Below are positions 51,450-58,723 of a DNA stretch of 64,000 nucleotides, piece after piece. How positions within the stretch are numbered: the first letter of the stretch is position 1; each line of letters starts with the position of its first letter. This DNA is from Novosphingobium barchaimii LL02 (GTDB taxonomy: Bacteria; Pseudomonadota; Alphaproteobacteria; Sphingomonadales; Sphingomonadaceae). The position numbers and the translations under genes were made by a program. The stretch covers positions 312,531 through 376,530 of the forward strand of contig NZ_KQ130457.1 of assembly GCF_001046635.1 (NCBI RefSeq), given 5' to 3'. Under the pieces are notes generated by a model. That model was not told the origin of the DNA and ran no database searches. It was given only the letters and a program-made list of their open reading frames with translations.

Positions 51450-52552
51450 GCTTCCGTCTCGCTGCGGGGAAAGGTAATCGTCACACATGTGCCGGGAGCG
51501 TTATCGCTCCAAATAGCTTCGGCCCGCGCCTGCCGTGCAAGGCGTGTGATCAGCGAAGTGCCGATGCTTTTGGTACGCTGGGTAGAGGCAATACCTGGGC
51601 CGTCGTCGCAAATTCTGATGAGTCCGCAGTCGGCGTCCTCGTCCACGACAACGCTTAGTCGGCCTGCTCTCCCATCGGCAAATGCGTGCTTAATCGCATT
51701 TGTTAGAATTTCGTTGAGAATCAGTCCAAGCGCCGAGGCATGTGCGGCATCAACAAGCAAAGGCTGTGCGTCTAGGCGCAGTTCAATATCGGTTCGGCCG
51801 CTAGCTCCGACGACATCGGCAGCCATGTTGCGCGCGAAGGTGCCGAGGTCAAACCGAGCGAGGTCGGATGATTGATAGAGCTGTCGGTGGACAACGGCCA
51901 AAGCATCGACGCGCTCCAGCATAGAATCAAGTTTGGCTGCGACCGCCGGGTTATCGATCGTGCGGACCTGAAGACGAAGCAGTGAACCAATCATTGTCAG
52001 ATTGTTTTTGACCCGGTGGTCGACCTCGTGAAGCAGAAGGGTTTTCGCCTCGAGGGCGGCTTGCAATTCGGCGGTCCGCCTGCCGACCTCTCGCTCGACC
52101 AACAGCTTTTGATCATTGATGATCTGTTGAGCCTCGATGCGTTCTGACACGTCCATCTGAGAGGCGAAGAAGAAGCGTATGACACCATTTTTGTCGCGGA
52201 CTGGAGATAGATAGAGAGCATTCCAGAAAGTCGAGCCGTCCTTGCGGTAGTTCAACAGATCGACGTCGATGTCATTACCCTGGGCTATCGCATCGCGAAC
52301 ACGGGCAACGGAACTGGCATCTGTTTCTGGCCCTTGAAGGAAGCGGCAGTTGCGGCCCACGATCTCGTCTCGGGTATACCCGGTCAGCTCTTGAAAGGCC
52401 TCATTGCAAAACACGATCGGATTGTCCTGCTGCGCTGGGTCTGTGATGACCATGGGCATTCGCGTGGCGCGCACGGCCGCAGCAAAGGGGTCGCCTCGGC
52501 CGTGTTCATAATCCAAAATGTCCGTTAAATGCCAGTTGTCGCTTTGCTTCAA
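51446..52552 (-). CDS. LOV-domain blue-light sensor histidine kinase (HWE/HisKA_2)
   Basis: This 368-residue soluble kinase has a LOV/PAS domain at about 25-135, with the photoactive Cys69 in the hallmark GRNCRFLQGP and the FMN contacts NYRKDGSTFWNAL. A helix (138-170) leads to the HisKA_2 dimer/phosphoacceptor segment HEVDHRVKNNL (probable His179) and an ATPase domain with ILNEILTNAIKHAF and DDGPGI. Blue light forms a cysteinyl-FMN adduct that alters kinase activity, as in Brucella and Erythrobacter LOV kinases. It starts at TTG with GGAGG 5 nt upstream. The response regulator gene overlaps its end. Confidence 0.94.
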   Translation of the reverse strand: MKQSDNWHLTDILDYEHGRGDPFAAAVRATRMPMVITDPAQQDNPIVFCNEAFQELTGYTRDEIVGRNCRFLQGPETDASSVARVRDAIAQGNDIDVDLLNYRKDGSTFWNALYLSPVRDKNGVIRFFFASQMDVSERIEAQQIINDQKLLVEREVGRRTAELQAALEAKTLLLHEVDHRVKNNLTMIGSLLRLQVRTIDNPAVAAKLDSMLERVDALAVVHRQLYQSSDLARFDLGTFARNMAADVVGASGRTDIELRLDAQPLLVDAAHASALGLILNEILTNAIKHAFADGRAGRLSVVVDEDADCGLIRICDDGPGIASTQRTKSIGTSLITRLARQARAEAIWSDNAPGTCVTITFPRSETEA

Positions 52553-53069
52553 TTTTGCCTCCGGCGAAGGCCAGTGGGCATCGCATGTTTGAAAACCGCC
52601 CCCGACAGCGTTGGTTCCCCTGGATAACCAACACTTCTATCGGCAGTCTACCAACCGCCGATGGAGCCCATCGCTGGCGGCTTCGAGAGAACAAAAGGCT
52701 GAACTGCTGGCGCGCAGTATGACGCAGCAGCCGCTATCACACCAGACCGGCCGAATTTTCGACAAAGGCCGTGGCGCTGGGCCAGGGCAGGACGTAGGCG
52801 ATTGTTGGCGGCCCTCTCCCGCTCAAAAGCCGCTCGTCGATGCACTATGCTGGCCGGCTGATGGTATTGCTGTTGAGTTCGGTAAGTGGCTGGTCTTGTG
52901 GCACCGCGATGCGGATTTTCTAGCCGGAAGGGACAGGCACGCGGTGCGATTTTTGCCGCGCATCCAAAGTATCCACTCACGCCGTGAAACTAACTCGCTT
53001 GCTTGGGCATTCAGGTATCAGATTCGGCAGATGCGAATTTGGCCGCCCAAGAATTTCGAGAGGTTGACG
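52553..53069. other. Intergenic region, no gene seen
   Basis: This 517-nt divergent region between the LOV kinase and the transglutaminase-like gene should contain both promoters. A hairpin, CGATGG-AGC-CCATCG, lies at 52659-52673. The transglutaminase frame remains open upstream to 52611, but there is no ribosome-binding site for a longer start and the codons look random. Confidence 0.5.
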
Positions 53070-53918
53070 ATGCTAATTCGCGCTGGTTACCAGCTGGCCT
53101 TCGAGGCTTGTGCCTCCACTCCGTTGGTCCTCATGTTGAACGTAAGACCCGAGCGTTTTGCCGACCTGAAAACGCCGCACAGGATTTTGAACGACCGATC
53201 TGTTCCCTCATACGATTTCCGGGATGCGTTCGACAATGTCTGTACCCGAATGACGTTGCCATCCGGAGTGACCACGCTGTCGTGCGATTTCACGATCGAG
53301 GATACCGGCCTTGTCGATCGCCAGAGCCCATGGGCGGTGCAGCATGAGATCGCGGATTTGCCAAGTGATGTGCTGATGTATCTGGTGGGCAGCCGCTACT
53401 GCGAAACTGACATCTTGGGCAATATTGCCTGGGGCCTTTTTGGGCATATCGCGCCCGGCTGGCAGCGAGTGCAGGCGATCGTCGATTTCGTGCATAATCA
53501 CCTGACCTATGGCTACCAGTATGCCCGCGCCACCCGTACCGCCTGGGAAGCCTATTCTGAAGGGGTCGGCGTTTGCCGCGATTTCGCGCATCTGGCTGTT
53601 GCACTGTGCCGGTGCATGAACATCCCGGCCCGCTACTGCAGCGGATATCTGGGTGACATCGGTATTCCGCCCGTTGATGTTGCAATGGACTTCCATGCCT
53701 GGTTCGAGGTTTACCTGGGCGGCGAATGGCACAGTTTCGATGCGCGTCACCGAGTTCCCCGGATCGGCCGCATCCTGATGGCTTGCGGCCGGGATGCGGC
53801 AGATACCGCGCTTACGACGGCTTTTGGCTCCGTGCGTCTCGCCAGCTTCCTTGTCCACACCGACGAGTTGCAGACGGTACAGCATTCGTCCGTCGCACAG
53901 ACACGTCTTGCCGCCTAG
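53070..53918 (+). CDS. Transglutaminase-like cysteine protease-fold protein
   Basis: This 282-residue protein of the bacterial transglutaminase-like family has its triad Cys169 (EGVGVCRDFAHLA), His209 (DFHAWFEVYLGG) and Asp224 (SFDARH). An N-terminal beta domain precedes it (LVLMLNVRPERF..., SCDFTIED). It has no signal peptide. ATG 53070 has GAGAGG 6 nt upstream. Homologues are peptidases acting on peptides or amide bonds. It converges on the ABC1-kinase gene. Confidence 0.88.
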   Translation: MLIRAGYQLAFEACASTPLVLMLNVRPERFADLKTPHRILNDRSVPSYDFRDAFDNVCTRMTLPSGVTTLSCDFTIEDTGLVDRQSPWAVQHEIADLPSDVLMYLVGSRYCETDILGNIAWGLFGHIAPGWQRVQAIVDFVHNHLTYGYQYARATRTAWEAYSEGVGVCRDFAHLAVALCRCMNIPARYCSGYLGDIGIPPVDVAMDFHAWFEVYLGGEWHSFDARHRVPRIGRILMACGRDAADTALTTAFGSVRLASFLVHTDELQTVQHSSVAQTRLAA

Positions 53919-53925
53919 GATTTTA

Positions 53926-55287
53926 TCATTGTTTGGGGCTGAAATCCGTCATCGCGGCTGGGCCTCGATCGCGATAACTGGCGATCATCCGATTGATATC
54001 GACATGGGCTTTGAGCCTCGCGGCGAGCAAAGCCGTGCCACTGATTTTGCGCTGGACGAAAAGGGTGTCGGTGGGCGGCAGATGCCATGTCGTACGGTCG
54101 CCTGCCAATATCGCCGCCTGTTCGCGGAGTAAGCCTAGGAACGCCCGGTCGCCAAAATCAAAGGGGCCCGGTTTTCCCAATTCCGCGAGGATCACATCTA
54201 TCATTTCGTCGATCACGCGGCGGTGCTTTGACGCCGCAGCACTTCCAAGAAAACCTGCATCGACCGCTGCGGTTCTAACCTCGTCGCGATTTCCATCAAG
54301 GGCCGCCATCAGCAACCTGTGATAGCCCCCCGCTGTCACCGACGGTACTTCGCGTGCTGCGCCGAAATCCAGCAGGACCAGTCGTCCTGTCGTCTCTTGC
54401 CAGCGATAGTTGGCAAAATTGGGGTCGGTCTGCATGACGCCCCATTCGAACAGTTCGCGCAGCACGAGCTGGGCAAGAGCCTGGGCCACCGCGTCCCGCG
54501 TTTCTTGCGGAGCGAAGGCGACCGCCTCGATCGGCGTGCCCTCCACGTAATCCATGGCCAGAATACGCTCTGTTGTGAGAGTAGGAATTGGCAGGGGCAC
54601 CAAGTATGCCCGATCTTTGCCCACCAGTTCGCCGTAGCGCTCCATCATCCACGCTTCGCGTAAGTAATTGGCTTCCTCATGGAGCTGATGCTTCGCTTCG
54701 ATCAGGAGCGGGCCGAGGTCCAGTTCGCGTGGAAGCAGGCCCGTGACCCGTAGCAGGGTGGCGACGTTATCCACGTCAGCGTCGATGCTGCGGGCGATAC
54801 CGGGATATTGAATCTTGATCGCGATTTCACGGCCGTCAGGCAGCCGCCCGCGATGCACCTGCCCAATCGAGGCTGCGGCGATCGGCGTGCCCTGAAAGCC
54901 CGAGAGGCGCGCGCGCCATTGAACGCCCCATTCAGCGGTCAGAACCTCGTCGAGCTGCCGCGCGGTCATGTGATGAGCCTGATCGCGCAGGCGGGCGAGA
55001 ATTTGGGTGAATTCGGGCGGCAGGATGTCGCCAGCATCCATGGAAATCATCTGCCCGAGCTTCATGGCCGCCCCGCGCAAATGGGAAAGCTGGTCGGCAA
55101 GGCGCGCCGCATTGCCCGGTGTCAGGAGAAGATCATTAAGGCGAGGTCGTTGCCCCGATGCCAGTCGCCGGGCACCCTCGGCCACGACCCCTCCAGCAAT
55201 CCCGCCTGCCAGCCTTCCGAAACGGCTCAAACGAGAAAGTCGCCCGGTGGGGACCACGCGCCCACCGCGCTTTTCATCTTCTGTCAT
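53926..55287 (-). CDS. ABC1/AarF (UbiB-like) atypical kinase
   Basis: This 453-residue protein of the ABC1/ADCK family is associated with quinone and lipid metabolism. The motif KLGQMISMDAGDILP (the KxGQ motif) precedes the A-rich loop AAASIGQVHRG; the catalytic region is TDPNFANY (a variant of HxDPHPGN) and LLDFGAARE. The substitution of the His-Pro residues suggests altered catalysis. No membrane segment is visible at the C-terminus, unlike UbiB. ATG 55287 has GGAG 6 nt upstream. Confidence 0.9.
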   Translation of the reverse strand: MTEDEKRGGRVVPTGRLSRLSRFGRLAGGIAGGVVAEGARRLASGQRPRLNDLLLTPGNAARLADQLSHLRGAAMKLGQMISMDAGDILPPEFTQILARLRDQAHHMTARQLDEVLTAEWGVQWRARLSGFQGTPIAAASIGQVHRGRLPDGREIAIKIQYPGIARSIDADVDNVATLLRVTGLLPRELDLGPLLIEAKHQLHEEANYLREAWMMERYGELVGKDRAYLVPLPIPTLTTERILAMDYVEGTPIEAVAFAPQETRDAVAQALAQLVLRELFEWGVMQTDPNFANYRWQETTGRLVLLDFGAAREVPSVTAGGYHRLLMAALDGNRDEVRTAAVDAGFLGSAAASKHRRVIDEMIDVILAELGKPGPFDFGDRAFLGLLREQAAILAGDRTTWHLPPTDTLFVQRKISGTALLAARLKAHVDINRMIASYRDRGPAAMTDFSPKQ

Positions 55288-55328
55288 CGCAATCTCCGAG
55301 GGACCGGCACGGCACCGTTTTACTTCTG

Positions 55329-55646
55329 TTACGAGGCCGGCCGTTCCGCCCGATCTGTGAGCCACTGAGCGAGCATTTCGTTCCCTCGTATCCCGAGCCA
55401 ATGCCGCGACAGTGTTGCCCGCCGCGTTGACGGCCTCGATATCCCCCCGGGCCAGGGCAAATAAAAGACCAGCTCATCGCGGCCAATCCTAGCGGCACCG
55501 ACGACACCGGCGGGACCATTTCGGACGGTCAGGTCGATAAAGGCCAGATTTGCTTTCCCACCAACTCGCAGGACTTCCTGGCGGTCTGCGAGTGGTGGCA
55601 ACGACGCGGTAGCGGTGCCGTATTCAAAATGCGCTCTTCCGCGCAT
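55329..55646 (-). CDS. Hypothetical protein
   Basis: This 105-residue reading frame lies upstream of the ABC1-kinase gene on the same strand, with 41 nt between them. It contains RQEVLRVGGKANLAFIDLTVRNGPAGVVGAARIGRDELVFYLPWPGG, which looks like a small beta domain, and the rest is basic. No family was recognised and no clear ribosome-binding site precedes the ATG. Codon third positions are only moderately GC-rich, so it may not be a real gene. Confidence 0.35.
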   Translation of the reverse strand: MRGRAHFEYGTATASLPPLADRQEVLRVGGKANLAFIDLTVRNGPAGVVGAARIGRDELVFYLPWPGGISRPSTRRATLSRHWLGIRGNEMLAQWLTDRAERPAS

Positions 55647-55748
55647 TTTCAAACGGTCTCTGAGAATTATGATAGGCTTTTCGGCCGGGCGGCGGGGTGC
55701 CTGGACGGCCGAAAAGATTTACTCGTGCGGCTTTGTCACGGTTGCCCC

Positions 55749-56375
55749 TCAGAGCCAGCGAACCTTACCCGTCGCAAGTTCGTACACGGCGCCTACGACT
55801 TTCAACTCGCCGCGCTCCTGCGGTTCAAGAAGCATGGGCTCAGAAAATTTCTGTAGCCGCTCGACCATGCGCCGGACGTTTTCCTCCACGGCCGCGTCGA
55901 CAAGCTGTTCCTCACCCACATTGCGCTGCGCCGCCAGGACGGCGGGAACGATAGGCTCAATCATGCGCGCTATGCTGCCAGGGAACCGCGCGTCCTTGGT
56001 CACCACATCAGCAGCAGCGGCAACTGCTCCGCATTTCTCATGACCGAGTACCACGATCAACGGTACCTTCAGCACGGCTACCGAGTATTCGATCGATCCC
56101 ATGCCTGCGGTATCCACGTTGTTCCCCGCGGTGCGCACTATGAAGAGCTCGCCAAGTCCAGCCCCAAACAGCTGTTCCGGGCCTACGCGCGAATCTGAGC
56201 ACCCCACGAGGGTTGCGAATGGCTGCTGGCCCTCAGCAAGAGCCAATCGCCGCTCGCGCGACAGATCCGGTGGTAGCGGCTCGTCGGCGACGAACGCGTC
56301 GTTGCCGCTGACCAGACGTTGAAGGGCCTCGTCAGGCGTTGGCTGCCTGGCAATTGCGCTGGCGGATGTTGCCAA
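55749..56375 (-). CDS. Beta-class carbonic anhydrase
   Basis: This 208-residue zinc enzyme hydrates CO2 to bicarbonate. The zinc ligands and catalytic pair are visible: Cys and Asp of CSDSR, then His and Cys of GHEKCGAV, about 53 residues apart. The start was placed at TTG 56375 because AGGAG lies 7 nt upstream; an ATG at 56390 is possible but has no ribosome-binding site. It is divergent from the hydroxyproline operon. It probably serves bicarbonate supply and pH balance. Confidence 0.95.
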   Translation of the reverse strand: MATSASAIARQPTPDEALQRLVSGNDAFVADEPLPPDLSRERRLALAEGQQPFATLVGCSDSRVGPEQLFGAGLGELFIVRTAGNNVDTAGMGSIEYSVAVLKVPLIVVLGHEKCGAVAAAADVVTKDARFPGSIARMIEPIVPAVLAAQRNVGEEQLVDAAVEENVRRMVERLQKFSEPMLLEPQERGELKVVGAVYELATGKVRWL

Positions 56376-56390
56376 TGATATTCTCCTCAT

Positions 56391-56726
56391 CAGGTAAAGC
56401 GTTCAACGCCAAAGTGGGCATCGTGGAGCAAGTTCCCATCACTCGTTTGTGACGTTTGGTTTCTGGATAGGAAATTATCCCGTTTGCCTCACTGATGATT
56501 TTCGCGCCCGCCTAACGATCGCTGGCGGCCTGAGGCGCTGCTTCCAAGGTCGGTATGTTGATATGAAATCTGCCGCGTAAACACCGTTTTGCGCTGGGCT
56601 CCGGCTCGTACGGCGACCGTATCTGCGACCCCCTGCAAGATGTGAAACCCGCAAAAAGGACCATTGATCGCGAGGAAATAATATCGTATACGATATCTCA
56701 AGTTAACGTATAACAGGACGAAATTC
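56391..56726. other. Divergent intergenic region with a GntR-type palindrome
   Basis: This region of about 336 nt separates carbonic anhydrase from the hydroxyproline genes. It holds the perfect palindrome at 56681-56696 and no gene. Confidence 0.5.
56681..56696. promoter_or_regulatory. Perfect palindrome ATATCGTATACGATAT
   Basis: This 16-bp perfect palindrome lies 30 nt upstream of the first hydroxyproline gene. The GTATAC core is like operators of FadR-subfamily GntR repressors, which often control sugar-acid and hydroxyproline catabolism. No GntR gene is in the window, so the regulator must lie beyond the right edge or elsewhere. Confidence 0.6.
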
Positions 56727-57641
56727 ATGGCAATCGGTTGGAAGGGTGTTTTCCCGGCAGTCACCACGCAGCTCCGCGCGGACCTGTCGATCGATATCGC
56801 GGACACCCAGCGCGTCGTCGACGATCTGATCCGTGACGGTGTGACCGGCGTGATCGCGCTCGGCACGGTGGGGGAAAACAACTCGCTGGAATACGACGAG
56901 AAGGTCCAGGTTCTCTCCGCCATCGTCGAAGTGGTGGATGGCCGCGTACCCGTCATCACCGGCGTTTCGGAATACGACACCCGCCGCGCGGTGCGCTATG
57001 CGCAGGCCGCTGAGAAGGCCGGCGCGGATGGCCTGATGCTGCTGCCGCCGATGGTCTACGTGCCCAAGGCGCATGAACTCGTCGCCCACTTCAAGGGCGT
57101 GGCGGAACAGACCGGCCTGCCGATCATGCTTTACAACAACCCCCCGGCGTATCGCACCGTGATCGACCAGGAAGTGCTGACCCAGCTGATCGATGTGCCG
57201 AACATCGTCGCGGTCAAGGAATCGGCTCCCGATACGCGCCGCTTCACTGATTTCCGCAACGCCTTCGGCGATCGCTATGTCTTGTTCGCCGGTCTCGACG
57301 ACGTGGCCCTCGAAGGCCTGTACCTGGGCGCGCAGGGCTGGGTTTCCGGCCTTACCAACGCTTTCCCCAAGGAATCGGTGGAGCTGGTTGCGGCGTTCGC
57401 GCGCGGCGATCATGCCAAGGCCATGGAAATCTACCGCTGGTTCATGCCGCTGCTGCACCTCGATGCCGAGCACGACCTTGTCCAGTCCATCAAGCTGGCC
57501 GAAGAAGTGATGGGCCGCGGTTCGGAGCGCGTCCTGCCTCCGCGCTATGTTCTGCAAGGCGAGCGCCGCGCCGAAGTGATCGCGATGGTCGAGAAGGCCG
57601 CCGCTACCCGCCCGGACCTGTCCGTCGCAAAGGCAGCCTGA
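56727..57641 (+). CDS. DapA-family lyase, probable pyrroline-4-hydroxy-2-carboxylate deaminase
   Basis: This 304-residue (beta/alpha)8 aldolase of the DHDPS/NAL family forms a Schiff base through Lys164 in VAVKESA, with Tyr136 in LYNNPPAYR. The N-terminal GVFPAVTT and GVIALGTVGENNSL are family marks. Being next to a 4-hydroxyproline epimerase, the likely reaction is deamination and dehydration of Delta1-pyrroline-4-hydroxy-2-carboxylate to 2,5-dioxopentanoate. ATG 56727 has AACAGGA 8 nt upstream. The family alone also includes dihydrodipicolinate synthase, so the call depends on context. Confidence 0.88.
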   Translation: MAIGWKGVFPAVTTQLRADLSIDIADTQRVVDDLIRDGVTGVIALGTVGENNSLEYDEKVQVLSAIVEVVDGRVPVITGVSEYDTRRAVRYAQAAEKAGADGLMLLPPMVYVPKAHELVAHFKGVAEQTGLPIMLYNNPPAYRTVIDQEVLTQLIDVPNIVAVKESAPDTRRFTDFRNAFGDRYVLFAGLDDVALEGLYLGAQGWVSGLTNAFPKESVELVAAFARGDHAKAMEIYRWFMPLLHLDAEHDLVQSIKLAEEVMGRGSERVLPPRYVLQGERRAEVIAMVEKAAATRPDLSVAKAA

Positions 57642-57651
57642 AGGAGCATCG

Positions 57652-58650
57652 ATGCGGCACACATTCTTCTGCATCGACGGTCACACAGCCGGTAACCCCG
57701 TCCGCTTGATTGCGGGCGGGGTTCCGCTGTTGAAGGGCGCGTCCATGTCCGAGCGGCGCCAGGATTTCCTGGAGCGTTTCGACTGGATCCGCACTGGCCT
57801 GTGCTTCGAACCGCGCGGCCATGACATGATGTCGGGCGGCTTCCTCTATCCGCCGACCGATGCCGCGAACGACATCGGCATTCTGTTCATCGAGACCAGC
57901 GGCTGCCTGCCCATGTGCGGCCACGGCACCATCGGCATCGTCACTTTCGGTCTGGAGCACGGGCTGATCCAGCCCGCCACGCCGGGCCGCCTGCGCGTGG
58001 AAGTGCCGGCGGGCGTGATCGAGATCGCCTATGAAACCGAAGGGCCAAAGGTCACTTCGGTGCGCATCACCAACGTCCCCGCCTATGTCGCCGCACGCGG
58101 CATCGAGGTGGACGTGGAGGGTATCGGACCGCTTTCGATCGACGTGTCCTATGGCGGCAACTACTATGCCATCGTCGAGCCGCAGGGCGCCTACACCGGC
58201 CTCGACGATCTCGGCGCAGCGCGGATAATCGACCTGAGCGGGCGTGTCCGCGAGGCGGTTCGGGCGAAGTTCGAGCCGGTTCATCCGCTGGACCCCACGA
58301 TCCGGGGCGTCAGCCATGTGCTTTGGGCGGATAAGCCCCGGCATGAGGGCGCCGATGGCCGCAATGCCGTGTTCTACGGCGACAAGGCGATCGACCGCAG
58401 CCCTTGCGGCACCGGCACCTCGGCGCGTCTGGCGCATCTGGCGGCGTCTGGACGGTTGTCCGTCGGCGACAGCTTCGTGCACGAAAGCTACATCTGCAGC
58501 CGCTTCATAGGCCGGGTCGAGAAGTCGGTCATGCTGGGCGACCAGCCGGCGATCATCCCCTCGATCGAGGGATCGGCGATCGCTACCGGTTTCAATACCA
58601 TCTGGATCGACAAGGCCGATACCTTCTGGGAAGGCTTCCAGGTCAAGTAA
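57652..58650 (+). CDS. 4-hydroxyproline 2-epimerase (proline racemase family)
   Basis: This 332-residue PLP-independent epimerase has both catalytic thiols of the active enzymes: Cys89 in MCGHGTIG and Cys252 in SPCGTGTSAR. Two cysteines indicate epimerase rather than the dehydratase with Thr. It converts trans-4-hydroxy-L-proline to cis-4-hydroxy-D-proline, the first step of the pathway whose later deaminase is the preceding gene. It starts 11 nt after that gene's stop. The D-amino acid oxidase and semialdehyde dehydrogenase of the pathway are not in the window. Confidence 0.92.
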   Translation: MRHTFFCIDGHTAGNPVRLIAGGVPLLKGASMSERRQDFLERFDWIRTGLCFEPRGHDMMSGGFLYPPTDAANDIGILFIETSGCLPMCGHGTIGIVTFGLEHGLIQPATPGRLRVEVPAGVIEIAYETEGPKVTSVRITNVPAYVAARGIEVDVEGIGPLSIDVSYGGNYYAIVEPQGAYTGLDDLGAARIIDLSGRVREAVRAKFEPVHPLDPTIRGVSHVLWADKPRHEGADGRNAVFYGDKAIDRSPCGTGTSARLAHLAASGRLSVGDSFVHESYICSRFIGRVEKSVMLGDQPAIIPSIEGSAIATGFNTIWIDKADTFWEGFQVK

Positions 58651-58673
58651 CCGGGCGCCTGCGCGCCCCGATC

Positions 58674-58701
58674 GGCCGGGCCTTCGCGGTCCGGCCTTTT
58701 T
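58674..58701 (+). terminator. Intrinsic terminator of the hydroxyproline pair
   Basis: GGCCGGGCC (58674-58682) pairs with GGTCCGGCC (58688-58696) with one G-T, loop TTCGC, followed by TTTTT (58697-58701). It lies directly after the epimerase gene. Confidence 0.88.
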
Positions 58702-58723
58702 CGTTTCTAGAGGTCATCGCTCC

